A stretch of DNA of 11,127 bases from Methanomassiliicoccales archaeon (GCA_025457905.1 JALOTM010000008.1:1-11127); one strand, 5' to 3'; numbered from the stretch's first letter, positions 1 through 6,008 are shown. Numbers and translations are program-made. Notes: generated from the letters alone by a model not told the origin.

Positions 1-389
1 TTGTTCTTGTCGTCGCAATAGAGCCAGACCCGCTCCATGTTCATCTCCTCGAACATGTATCCCAGCAGCAGGGTGATGGCCTCGCCTCCGTAGCCTTGCG
101 ACCAGTACTCCTTCTCGCCGATGACGATCCCTATGTCCGCCTTGCGGTTGGTCCAGTCGATGTGGATGATGCCGACGTTGCCGATCAGCTTCCCCTCCAG
201 GGTCTCGATGCAGAAGACCCTCCCCTCATCCGCCCTGAGCGATTCGTACCAGCGCTCCTCCTCCTCCATGCCCATCGGTGGGCCGCGCAGGAGGAACTCG
301 GTAACCTCAGGATCGTTGAACCACTTCACGAAGATAGGTATGTCAGTGCGCTGTGGCGCCCGCAGCCTTACCTTGCGGCCGGCGAGCAT
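1..389 (-). CDS. GNAT N-acetyltransferase, RimJ/RimL type (C-terminus cut by window edge)
   Basis: This is the N-terminal 129 residues of a GCN5-related acetyltransferase, read right to left from ATG at 389-387 and still open at base 1. It begins MLAGRKVRLRAP, the usual first strand of the Acetyltransf_3 (RimJ/RimL) group, followed by a KWFNDPEV helix-turn. The acetyl-CoA loop is at about residues 93-104 (YWSQGYGGEA, matching Q/R-x-x-G-x-G/A), followed by a helix and the NMERVWLYCDDKN strand. These enzymes move an acetyl group from acetyl-CoA to an amine, such as a protein N-terminus, an antibiotic or a small molecule; the substrate cannot be read here. The start codon directly follows the TAG of the upstream GNAT gene, so the two are co-transcribed and probably translationally coupled. 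The same motifs occur in the neighbour, which makes them paralogs. The family call is firm and the substrate unknown. Confidence 0.88.
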   Translation of the reverse strand, partial: MLAGRKVRLRAPQRTDIPIFVKWFNDPEVTEFLLRGPPMGMEEEERWYESLRADEGRVFCIETLEGKLIGNVGIIHIDWTNRKADIGIVIGEKEYWSQGYGGEAITLLLGYMFEEMNMERVWLYCDDKN

Positions 390-929
390 CTACGCCGACC
401 TCCATTCGCTTTCCAAAAGGCTCATGATCCTGGCGCTGCACCATCCCCCCTTGTGGAAATGGTCGTCGCGAAGGGCGCCGTCGTCCCTGAAGCCGCACCT
501 GCGATAGAGGCGCAGCGCTCGCTCGTTGTAATCTGCCACCCTTAGCCAGACCCGATGCATGTTCAGTGAGTCGAAGGCATGGCGGAGCAGGATGCGCACC
601 GCCTCCTCCCCATATCCCTTGCCCCATTCCTCCACCTCCCCAAGGACGAGGCGCAGCTCGCAGCCTGCGTTCCGAGGGTCCATGTTGGCCAGACCGATCA
701 GGCCCAGGGGCTTGCCGCCTTCCAGCCTGGTGACGATGAAGAACCTGGAGTGCCTGTCGAGGAGCATCTTCTCCACGAAGGCCTTCTCCTCCTCCAGGGA
801 GACGCAGAAGTAGATGTGCTCCGCTCCCAGGTCCTCCAGCACCCGCTGGTCGTTGAACCACTTGAAGAGGAGGATGGCGTCCTCCGTCTCCAGGGGCCTG
901 AGGCCCACCCGCTCTCCCTTTAGCATCAT
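390..929 (-). CDS. GNAT N-acetyltransferase, RimJ/RimL type
   Basis: This is a complete 179-residue GNAT protein, a normal length for the RimJ/RimL-like group. Residues 4-18 (KGERVGLRPLETEDA) are the typical first strand. The acetyl-CoA loop is EWGKGYGEEAV at 101-111. The NMHRVWLRV strand at 123-131 and NERALRLYRRCGF at 135-147 are the C-terminal family signature. The end (HFHKGGWCSARIMSLL) matches the last strands seen in RimL-like enzymes. Two ATG codons lie side by side at 929-927 and 926-924, and either could be used; I kept the first. There is no strong ribosome site, only GGGGA about 8 bases upstream, and a T-rich TATA-like element lies 20 bases before the ATG, so the mRNA may be nearly leaderless. 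Its stop abuts the start of a second GNAT gene. It probably acts as a cytoplasmic acyl-CoA N-acyltransferase; the substrate is not evident. Confidence 0.9.
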   Translation of the reverse strand: MMLKGERVGLRPLETEDAILLFKWFNDQRVLEDLGAEHIYFCVSLEEEKAFVEKMLLDRHSRFFIVTRLEGGKPLGLIGLANMDPRNAGCELRLVLGEVEEWGKGYGEEAVRILLRHAFDSLNMHRVWLRVADYNERALRLYRRCGFRDDGALRDDHFHKGGWCSARIMSLLESEWRSA

Positions 930-947
930 AGGGCAATCCCCATGAAA

Positions 948-957
948 GGTAAAAAGG
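948..957 (-). promoter_or_regulatory. Candidate TATA box for the GNAT pair
   Basis: On the minus strand this reads CCTTTTTACC, with the TTTTTA core at 955-950, twenty bases before the ATG at 929. That spacing would place the transcription start at or just before the start codon, giving a leaderless or very short-leader mRNA. The match to the archaeal TATA consensus is only fair. Confidence 0.35.
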
Positions 958-1240
958 CTCGCGGCTAGTCCCAGAGCCCCATGGACCGAACCTTAGCTCC
1001 CTCTCCCCACACTTGGGGCACAGGAAGCGGAAGCCGGCCCACCATTCGCGCTGCTCTGCAGGTTCAGGGATCGGAGCAGAATCAGATGAGCCAGGAAGGT
1101 GTCATAGGGAGAGTACAAGGTCACCGAACGGGCATGCCGAGCATCTCGGTGAGCCGCGGCGGTCGGAGCTTTCGCCCCCTCTCCACTTCAATTTTCGGCG
1201 AAACCATACCGGACGCCCTGGCATCGGGCCCCTGAGCCGA

Positions 1241-1250
1241 TAAAGCATAA
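1241..1250 (+). promoter_or_regulatory. Weak TATA-like element before adk
   Basis: TAAAGCATAA ends 25 bases before the adk ATG at 1276. It is the only A/T-rich patch at the distance expected for an archaeal TATA box with a short or absent leader. No purine-rich Shine-Dalgarno sequence is obvious between it and the ATG (the sequence there is CCTGGGACC), which fits a leaderless mRNA. The call rests mainly on position. Confidence 0.3.
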
Positions 1251-1275
1251 GAAGCCGGAGCCTATACCTGGGACC

Positions 1276-1905
1276 ATGGACAAGAAGATCGTCCTCCTCG
1301 GACCTCCTGGCTCTGGGAAGGGGACCCAGACGGAGAGGCTGTGCGCCGAGCTCAAGCTCACCAAGATCTCCACCGGCGACCTGCTGCGCGAGGCCGTGCG
1401 CAACAACACGCCCTTGGGCGTGAAGGCCAAGGGCTACATGGACGCAGGAAGGCTGGTCCCCAACGAGCTGGTCGTTGACCTGGTCAAGGAGAAGATTAAA
1501 TGTGTTGAAGGCGGCGTTATCCTGGACGGGTTCCCGCGCAGCCTGGAGCAGGCGGAGTTGCTGGACAGGTTCGCCAAGGTGGACCTGGCCGTGGACATCG
1601 AGGTCAACGAGGACAACCTGGTGAGGCGCCTGACCCTGCGGCGCACCTGCAGGTCCTGCAACGCCGTCTACCACCTGGAGTTCAACCCTCCGAAGGTCGA
1701 GAGCATATGCGACAAGTGCGGCGGGGAGCTGTTCCAGAGGTCCGACGACACCGAGAGGACGGTGCGCGAGAGGCTCAAGGTCTACAAGGAGCAGACACTG
1801 CCGCTGACCAAGTACTATTCAAAAAAGGGCATCCTGCGCAAGGTGGACGGGGAGGGGGACATCGGGACGGTTTACCAGAGGGTCCTCAAGGCCATCAAGG
1901 GCTGA
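1276..1905 (+). CDS. adk: Adenylate kinase, zinc-lid type
   Basis: Adenylate kinase catalyses ATP + AMP = 2 ADP in the cytoplasm and balances adenylate pools. The 209-residue protein begins MDKKIVLLGPPGSGKGTQ, with the P-loop at 9-17. The AMP-binding segment includes TGDLLR (33-38). The DGFPRS motif is at 84-89 and the second arginine cluster is around 155-165 (RSDDTERTVRERL). The LID domain carries four cysteines (Cys125, Cys128, Cys145, Cys148) as CRSC and CDKC, the structural zinc-binding version known from Gram-positive bacteria and several archaea. Length and motif order match the bacterial-type Adk family, not the unrelated-looking AdkA of Methanococcales. It stands alone between a divergent GNAT pair and a tRNA gene. 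The ATG start gives the exact family N-terminus. Confidence 0.97.
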   Translation: MDKKIVLLGPPGSGKGTQTERLCAELKLTKISTGDLLREAVRNNTPLGVKAKGYMDAGRLVPNELVVDLVKEKIKCVEGGVILDGFPRSLEQAELLDRFAKVDLAVDIEVNEDNLVRRLTLRRTCRSCNAVYHLEFNPPKVESICDKCGGELFQRSDDTERTVRERLKVYKEQTLPLTKYYSKKGILRKVDGEGDIGTVYQRVLKAIKG

Positions 1906-1936
1906 CCCTCGCTCCCATGTCGGGCGGGCCATGGGC

Positions 1937-1950
1937 AAAGGTTAATTATG
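1937..1950 (+). promoter_or_regulatory. TATA box/BRE for tRNA-Gln
   Basis: AAAGGTTAATTATG contains a TATA-like TTAATTAT core (1942-1949) preceded by purines resembling a BRE. The core is centred about 28 bases before the mature tRNA 5' end at 1975, the usual spacing for an archaeal tRNA promoter. The surrounding A/T-rich island (1941-1962) stands out from the GC-rich flanks. Confidence 0.5.
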
Positions 1951-1974
1951 GGTAATTTTGTAGGGGGGAAGCGC

Positions 1975-2050
1975 AGCCCCGTAGTGTAGCGGTCAATCAT
2001 GCGGGACTCTGGATCCTGCGACGGCAGTTCGAATCTGCCCGGGGCTACCA
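1975..2050 (+). tRNA. tRNA-Gln (anticodon CUG)
   Basis: The sequence folds as a complete cloverleaf. The seven-pair acceptor stem is AGCCCCG (1975-1981) with CGGGGCT (2040-2046), followed by discriminator A and an encoded CCA at 2048-2050. The anticodon stem is CGGGA/TCCTG (2002-2006 and 2014-2018, one G-T pair). Its loop CTCTGGA puts anticodon CTG at 2009-2011, which reads CAG. The T arm is GGCAG-TTCGAAT-CTGCC (2023-2039). The D stem (1984-1987 with 1997-2000) is weak, with one U-U mismatch. The A1-U72 first pair is typical of archaeal tRNA-Gln, which in archaea is charged through Glu-tRNA and GatDE amidation. No intron is present. It converges on the minus-strand gene that ends at 2069, 18 bases away. 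Confidence 0.95.
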
Positions 2051-2068
2051 TTCCCCTTCTAAAATGGC

Positions 2069-2641
2069 TCAGGCGAGCTTAGCCTTCCCGGACATCAGGT
2101 CCCGGAAGTACTCCTCACCGTCGCTCGGGCCGCGCGCTATGAGGGTGTCCCCCGCGAGGACCGTGGTCCTCTCGTCCGGGCCGTAGATGTACTTCCGGTC
2201 CCTCTTGATGGCCACCACCCACATACCGGAATTGCTGGCCAGCCTGGTCTCACCCAGGGTCCTGTCGGCCAGGTCGCTTCCCTCCGCCACCTGCCCGGTG
2301 GTGATGATGACATCGGACTCGCGGATGCTGATCTTGATCACAGGGTGCAGGGGGACGTCCTTCATGACGACGTCAGCGATTCCCTTGGCCGCGGAGCATA
2401 TGTTCTCCAGCGACTCGACCAGGCGTATGGTGACGAACGACTTGGACACGTCCCCGTCGGCCAAGGCCTTCTTGATGGCCTCCTGCTGCACCGTGGCCGT
2501 GAGCTCGTCCACGTACTCCTTCATGGCGAAGACCTCGCCGGCGATGTCCTTGTTGTCGTAGAGGAGCGAGGAATAGGCCAGGTCGACCATCAGCTCGGAG
2601 GTGTCCTTGACCTCCAGCAGCATCATCTCCAGGTCGTCCAT
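2069..2641 (-). CDS. PhoU-RCK_C (TrkA_C) protein, second of a pair
   Basis: This 190-residue soluble protein has two parts. Residues 1-95 are helical and PhoU-like, with the repeated acidic signature VKDTSELMVDLAYSSLLYDN and later ESLENICSAAKGIADVV. Residues about 107-172 form an RCK_C/TrkA_C domain (SDLADRTLGE, then GMWVVAIKRDRKYIYGPDE, then LAGDTLIARG). RCK_C domains bind small ligands and control cation channels and transporters; in bacteria some bind cyclic di-AMP. There is no RCK_N Rossmann domain, signal peptide or membrane segment. Its ATG directly follows the TGA of the upstream paralog, so the two form one transcription unit and could build a heteromer. The divergent neighbour is a double-MgtE transporter, the likely client. 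Family assignment is good; the partner and ligand are inferred. Confidence 0.88.
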   Translation of the reverse strand: MDDLEMMLLEVKDTSELMVDLAYSSLLYDNKDIAGEVFAMKEYVDELTATVQQEAIKKALADGDVSKSFVTIRLVESLENICSAAKGIADVVMKDVPLHPVIKISIRESDVIITTGQVAEGSDLADRTLGETRLASNSGMWVVAIKRDRKYIYGPDERTTVLAGDTLIARGPSDGEEYFRDLMSGKAKLA

Positions 2642-3283
2642 TCAGGCACCCTCCGGCTGCGGATACTGAGGCCAGCGCCGCTCGCCCGAGGCGAAGGAGC
2701 GGAGCACCTCGAAGCCGTTGTCCGTGCCGCGCACGATGAGCATGTCCCCGGCCTTGAGCTTGGTTGTCTCATCAGGGTCGTAGAGCCAACGCTTGCCCCT
2801 CTTCAGGGCGATTACGCGCATGCCCGTCTCTGACTCGACCCCCATCTCCCCTATGGAGCGGTTGACCATGTCGGACTTGTCGGCCAGGGAGAGGGATTTG
2901 ATCTTCTCCTCGGCCTCCTTGAGCACAATAGGGAGGAAGGGGCGCTTGTCGCTATCGTACTTGAGCAGCAGGACGATGTCCTTGGCAGCATTGGATATGG
3001 CCTCGGCCGAGGAGGCCACCTGCAAGAGCCCTGCCAGCTGCTCCGCGTCCCTTCGGGTGCGGGCGGAGAGCATGGCCTTGATGCGGATATGGTAGAGGAG
3101 AGTGTCCATGCGCCTCTCGAGGTGGTGCACCTCCTCCGCCATGTCCTCGCTGTCGAAGACCAGCGAGGCATAGGCCAGGTCCACGATGACCTCGGAGGTG
3201 TCCTTCATCTCCGTCAGGATCTCCCGCACGGTGCGCGGGACCTTCTCCTTGCTGTCATCGACGCCCAGCGAGGTCTCGACCAT
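2642..3283 (-). CDS. PhoU-RCK_C (TrkA_C) protein, first of a pair
   Basis: This 213-residue soluble protein has the same architecture as its downstream paralog. The PhoU-like helical part spans about residues 18-108 (REILTEMKDTSEVIVDLAYA, with VASSAEAISNAAKDIVLLL in the second half). The RCK_C domain spans about 120-187 (SDMVNRSIGEMGVE, then GMRVIALKRGKRWLYDPDE, then LKAGDMLIVRG). It has roughly 20 extra N-terminal residues and a proline-rich tail (WPQYPQPEGA) that the partner lacks. The ATG at 3283-3281 is preceded by GGTGG seven bases upstream (3295-3291), which supports this start. It is the first gene of a two-gene unit, and a TATA box about 120 bases upstream implies a leader of nearly 100 nt. 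It probably regulates the divergent MgtE-type transporter or another cation system. Confidence 0.88.
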   Translation of the reverse strand: MVETSLGVDDSKEKVPRTVREILTEMKDTSEVIVDLAYASLVFDSEDMAEEVHHLERRMDTLLYHIRIKAMLSARTRRDAEQLAGLLQVASSAEAISNAAKDIVLLLKYDSDKRPFLPIVLKEAEEKIKSLSLADKSDMVNRSIGEMGVESETGMRVIALKRGKRWLYDPDETTKLKAGDMLIVRGTDNGFEVLRSFASGERRWPQYPQPEGA

Positions 3284-3331
3284 CTTTCGTCCACCCGAGG
3301 CGCCCCGAGGCGCCCAATGCGCAATTGCACT

Positions 3332-3353
3332 GCCGAGCGGCCCTGCGCTCGGC
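3332..3353. repeat. Hairpin in the divergent regulatory region
   Basis: GCCGAGCG (3332-3339) and CGCTCGGC (3346-3353) are a perfect 8-bp inverted repeat with a 6-base loop. It lies in the presumed 5' leader of the PhoU-RCK_C operon, between its TATA box (3404-3414) and its start codon (3283). A 10-bp tandem duplication of CCGAGGCGCC (3295-3304, 3305-3314) and a GCAATTGC palindrome (3321-3328) lie between it and the start codon. It could be an RNA structure or a protein-binding site. Confidence 0.55.
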
Positions 3354-3403
3354 CCCGTCAGTCCATGGAGAGGCCTGGCGGTCCAATCACATTATCCTGC
3401 TCT

Positions 3404-3414
3404 GGATATATATC
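3404..3414 (-). promoter_or_regulatory. TATA box for the PhoU-RCK_C operon
   Basis: The sequence GGATATATATC, read on the minus strand as GATATATATCC, is a strong TATA match in otherwise GC-rich DNA. Transcription leftward would start near 3380, giving a leader of about 97 nt before the ATG at 3283. The element is nearly symmetric, so use in the other direction cannot be excluded, although the transporter gene has its own closer TATA box. Confidence 0.5.
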
Positions 3415-3467
3415 GCTTGTTGCCTCGCGCGCTTCCTGGGGGGCCAGGACGTGCGCGCATACGCTCA

Positions 3468-3478
3468 TCATATATAAT
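3468..3478 (+). promoter_or_regulatory. TATA box for the MgtE-type transporter
   Basis: TCATATATAAT is a clear archaeal TATA box centred about 32 bases before the ATG at 3506. The expected transcription start is near 3500, so the mRNA would have only a few leader bases. There is no good Shine-Dalgarno sequence before this ATG, which agrees with near-leaderless translation and supports 3506 as the start. Confidence 0.6.
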
Positions 3479-3505
3479 GACAGTCTCTACCCCCAAGCGA
3501 GGGCC

Positions 3506-4735
3506 ATGGCCGGGATAGAACCAGTCCGCCATTTCTTCCTTCGCAATCGGAAGGTGTTCACCCTCGGTTTCGCCGCCCTGATGATCTCCTCGCTCGGGGA
3601 CCTGCTCGCCGGGGCCACCCTGGGCTCGATGAACCAGACCCTTAGCCAGATAGCCGGCCTCATGATCCTGATACCCGCGGCCATCGGCATGAGGGGCAAC
3701 ATCTTCGGTGCGTTGGGCAGCCGTCTGGGCACGGCAATGAACATCGGTACCTTCGAGCTCTCCATGAGGAAGGGCAGCCTCCTCCGGCAGAACTTCGAGG
3801 CCTCCCTCCTGCTCACGATCATCATGTCCTTCCTGATGGGCGTCATGGCCTCGGGGATCGCCTCCCTGCTGGGTGTGGAGACCGAGGGCGTACAGGTGTT
3901 CGTGTTCATCTCCGTGGTGGGGGGGTTCCTGGCCGGTGTGGTCCTGGTGCTTATAAACATCCTCGTGGCCACGGTGGGATTCAAGCGGGGGTGGGACATA
4001 GATAACTTCTCCGCCCCCATCATAACCGCCGCCGGGGACGTGGTGACCCTGCCCATGCTCTTCCTGGCCGCCATCCTGGTGCGCGACGATCTCATACCCA
4101 TGCTGCTCATCGACGCCTTCGCCCTGGCGCTGCTCCTGCTCACCCTCTACCTTGTCTGGAGGGTGGTGCGGATGCCCGAGAACGAGATAAAGCGTGTGGT
4201 GATCGTCACAGCCCCCGTCCTCGTCCTATGCGCTTTGCTGGACATCGGTGCGGGCCTCACCATAGAGCATGAGCTCGAGACCCTGGTGGCATCGGCGGCC
4301 CTGCTGGTCATGATTCCTCCCTTCCTCGAGGACGCCAACGCCCTGGGCGGGATACTGACCTCCCGTTTGGCCTCGCTCCTGCACATGGGCTTGTTAGAAC
4401 CGAGGAGGCTGCCGGGAAAGGTGGCGCTGGAGAACTTCGCCATCATCTACATCTTCGCGCTCTGGGTCTTCACCCTGGTCGGGGTTATGGCCTACATCGT
4501 GGCCGTCCTCTTGAGCCTGGGCTCTCCCAGCCTGCTCTCCATGGTGGGCATCTCGCTGGTGGCTGGCCTGCTCACCGTTACGGTCCTCAACCTGCTTTCC
4601 TACTACGTCGCCATCTACACCTTCCGCTTCAACCTCGACCCCGACGACCACTCCATCCCCATCACGTCCTCGGCCATCGACCTCGTCGGGGCGGTGTTCT
4701 TCATAGCCTGCGTGATAATGCTCGGGGGGGTCTAG
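3506..4735 (+). CDS. Double-MgtE (SLC41-like) divalent cation transporter
   Basis: This 409-residue integral membrane protein has two MgtE-type membrane domains in tandem, the layout of SLC41 carriers, which move Mg2+ or similar divalent ions. Half one spans about 15-215. It has the conserved IPAAIGMRGNIFGALGSRLGT stretch (56-76), with Gly and Asn at the helix break, and SAPIITAAGDVVTLP (169-183) with Asp178 near the pore. Half two spans about 232-405. Its DPDDHSIPITSSAIDLVG (378-395) carries Asp392 in the matching place, and its first signature is changed to IPPFLEDANALGG (270-282). I count about ten hydrophobic segments. The cytoplasmic N and CBS domains of bacterial MgtE are absent, so gating must come from elsewhere, plausibly the divergent PhoU-RCK_C pair. 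The frame stays open upstream to 3089, but that part is antisense to the regulator gene. ATG 3506 fits the TATA box and the family N-terminus. Confidence 0.88.
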   Translation: MAGIEPVRHFFLRNRKVFTLGFAALMISSLGDLLAGATLGSMNQTLSQIAGLMILIPAAIGMRGNIFGALGSRLGTAMNIGTFELSMRKGSLLRQNFEASLLLTIIMSFLMGVMASGIASLLGVETEGVQVFVFISVVGGFLAGVVLVLINILVATVGFKRGWDIDNFSAPIITAAGDVVTLPMLFLAAILVRDDLIPMLLIDAFALALLLLTLYLVWRVVRMPENEIKRVVIVTAPVLVLCALLDIGAGLTIEHELETLVASAALLVMIPPFLEDANALGGILTSRLASLLHMGLLEPRRLPGKVALENFAIIYIFALWVFTLVGVMAYIVAVLLSLGSPSLLSMVGISLVAGLLTVTVLNLLSYYVAIYTFRFNLDPDDHSIPITSSAIDLVGAVFFIACVIMLGGV

Positions 4736-4747
4736 GTGCCTGCGACA

Positions 4748-4757
4748 AGATTTAAGC
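4748..4757 (+). promoter_or_regulatory. TATA box for the PurP paralog
   Basis: AGATTTAAGC lies in the short gap after the transporter gene, with its TTTAA core at 4751-4755, about 38 bases before ATG 4791. Transcription would start near 4778, downstream of the TTG at 4773. This is a reason to prefer ATG 4791 over the longer TTG-initiated reading. It also suggests the gene is transcribed on its own despite lying only 55 bases after the transporter. Confidence 0.45.
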
Positions 4758-4790
4758 GTTCCTCGCTCTTCCTTGGCGCAGAGGGTGGCC

Positions 4791-5948
4791 ATGATATCCA
4801 GGGACAAGGTCCTCGCTAACCTTTCCAAATACAGGTCGAAGGACGTGATGGTAGGAGTGCTGGCATCGCACTCCGCATTGGACGTATGCGATGGCGCGGT
4901 GGACGAGGGCTTTCGAACCTTGGCCGTCTGCCAGGAGGGCCGCGACAGGACCTACTCCCATTACTTCCGGGCCTACCGCGACCAGAGCGGAAGGCCCAGG
5001 AGGGGGGTCGTGGACGAGGTCATCTTACTTAAGAAGTTCAAGGAGGCCACCTCGCCAGAGGTCCAGGCCAGGCTAGTCTCCAGGAACGCCCTTTTCGTGC
5101 CCAACCGCTCCTTCACCTCGTACTGCGGCATGGATGCCGTGGAGAACGAATTCGCGGTCCCACTGGTGGGATCGAGGAACATGCTGCGCAGCGAGGACCG
5201 TGGCGGCCCCCGGGACTATTATTGGCTCCTGGAGCAGGCGGGGCTGCCCTTCCCAAGGAAGGTGCGCCGCCCAGAGGACATCGACCGGCTCACCATCGTC
5301 AAGCTCCACCACAAGGTGAAGAAGCTGGAGAGAGGGTTCTTCACCGCTTCCAGCTTCGAGGAGTACCGGCGCAAGTCGGACAAACTGGTCGCTGACGGCG
5401 TGATAGACGAGGGATGCCTGGCCGAGGCGCGGATGGAGGAGTACGTCATCGGTCCGGTCTTCAACCTGGACTTCTTCTATTCGCCGCTGGAGGAGAGGGC
5501 CTCCAGGATAGAGCTAATAGGCATAGATTGGAGATTCGAGACCTCCCTGGACGGTCATGTGAGGCTTCCGGCCGAGCAACAGTTGGCCCTGATTGACAAG
5601 CAGAGGGTGCCTGAGTACACGGTGTGCGGGCACAACTCGGCCACGCTAAGGGAGAGCTTGCTCGAGAATGCCTTCGAGCTCGCTGAGAGGTATGTGAGGG
5701 CGTCGCAGGAGCACTACGCCCCGGGCATAATCGGGCCCTTCTGCCTGCAGACCTGCGTCGACAAGGACCTCAACTTCTACATCTACGACGTGGCGCCCAG
5801 GATCGGAGGGGGAACCAACGTGCATATGAGCGTAGGGCATGCCTATGGCAACGCCCTTTGGCGGCGGCCCACGAGCACAGGGCGGAGGCTAGCCATGGAG
5901 ATCCGCAGGGCCGTGGATGAGGAGAGGTTGGAGGAAATCGTAACTTGA
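4791..5948 (+). CDS. PurP-family ATP-grasp ligase paralog (FAICAR synthetase-like)
   Basis: The 385-residue protein aligns end to end with archaeal PurP, which makes FAICAR from AICAR, formate and ATP in purine synthesis. Shared landmarks, compared from memory with the M. jannaschii enzyme, are the MISRDKVL start, LASHSAL with His27, GRD at 50-52, the YCGMDAVENEFAVPLVGSRN segment (111-130), AGLPFP...PEDID (150-165), the ATP-grasp lysine in IVKL (Lys171), EEYVIG (216-221), ESLLENAFELAER, PGIIGPFCLQ (311-320) and RIGGGTN (337-343). It differs where PurP has a glycine-rich loop PGARGGRGYF: here it reads LHHKVKKLERGFF (172-184). The late acidic position is Asp333 instead of Glu. It is therefore a PurP-like subfamily whose reaction may differ, so no symbol is given. 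GGGTGG (4783-4788) sits just before ATG 4791; a TTG at 4773 would add six residues but lies upstream of that site. Confidence 0.85.
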   Translation: MISRDKVLANLSKYRSKDVMVGVLASHSALDVCDGAVDEGFRTLAVCQEGRDRTYSHYFRAYRDQSGRPRRGVVDEVILLKKFKEATSPEVQARLVSRNALFVPNRSFTSYCGMDAVENEFAVPLVGSRNMLRSEDRGGPRDYYWLLEQAGLPFPRKVRRPEDIDRLTIVKLHHKVKKLERGFFTASSFEEYRRKSDKLVADGVIDEGCLAEARMEEYVIGPVFNLDFFYSPLEERASRIELIGIDWRFETSLDGHVRLPAEQQLALIDKQRVPEYTVCGHNSATLRESLLENAFELAERYVRASQEHYAPGIIGPFCLQTCVDKDLNFYIYDVAPRIGGGTNVHMSVGHAYGNALWRRPTSTGRRLAMEIRRAVDEERLEEIVT

Positions 5949-5960
5949 CTTGCTACTTGG

Positions 5961-5978
5961 GAGGCCCTAGAGGGTCTC
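5961..5978 (+). terminator. Hairpin after the PurP paralog, possible terminator
   Basis: GAGGCCC (5961-5967) and GGGTCTC (5972-5978) can pair with a four-base loop (one G-T pair) 12 bases after the stop codon. No T-run follows, so it does not look like a classical intrinsic terminator. It might mark the 3' end of the mRNA or be unrelated. Confidence 0.25.
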
Positions 5979-5998
5979 ACGACTGACGCTCAAGCAAC

Positions 5999-6008
5999 CG
6001 TATAAAAG
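5999..6008 (+). promoter_or_regulatory. TATA box for the surface protein gene
   Basis: CGTATAAAAG (TATAAAAG core, 6001-6008) is an excellent TATA match. Start of transcription near 6030 would give a leader of about 95 nt. A second A/T-rich candidate, CTTTATTAAG at 6041-6050, would give a leader of about 55 nt. The two may be alternative promoters of a highly expressed envelope gene. Confidence 0.55.

Larger units (their letters stand above)
930..1275. other. Divergent intergenic gap with a possible zinc-ribbon remnant
   Basis: This 346-base stretch separates the minus-strand GNAT pair from adk, so both promoters must lie in it. Plus-strand open frames here (for example from 981) have no recognisable protein character and are probably chance. 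On the minus strand, one frame opened by a TGA at 1104-1102 encodes EWWAGFRFLCPKCGERELRF between about 1044 and 985. That resembles one knuckle of an archaeal zinc ribbon, but it has no ATG, GTG or TTG start in frame and only one CxxC. A short ATG reading (1105-1082) in the adjacent frame stops after seven codons. This could be the decayed end of a small zinc-ribbon gene or a coincidence. I see no RNA gene or long repeat. Confidence 0.4.

Noticed and set aside
343..936. Long minus-strand frame overlapping both GNAT genes
   Set aside because: It is an arginine-, glycine- and proline-rich alternative frame of a clear GNAT gene, the usual shadow in GC-rich DNA.
1102..1674. 190-codon minus-strand frame opposite adk
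   Set aside because: Its composition is that of an antisense shadow of adk and it has no recognisable domain.
2019..2060. Integration or att site at the tRNA-Gln 3' end
   Set aside because: No integrase gene and no duplicated tRNA 3' fragment were seen elsewhere in the window.
3089..3505. N-terminal 139-codon extension of the transporter reading frame
   Set aside because: It is antisense to the well-supported PhoU-RCK_C gene, crosses two TATA boxes, and looks like low-complexity shadow sequence. The transporter family N-terminus starts at 3506.
4773..4790. TTG start adding six residues to the PurP paralog
   Set aside because: The GGGTGG ribosome site and the predicted transcription start lie downstream of the TTG, and the PurP family begins at MIS, matching ATG 4791.
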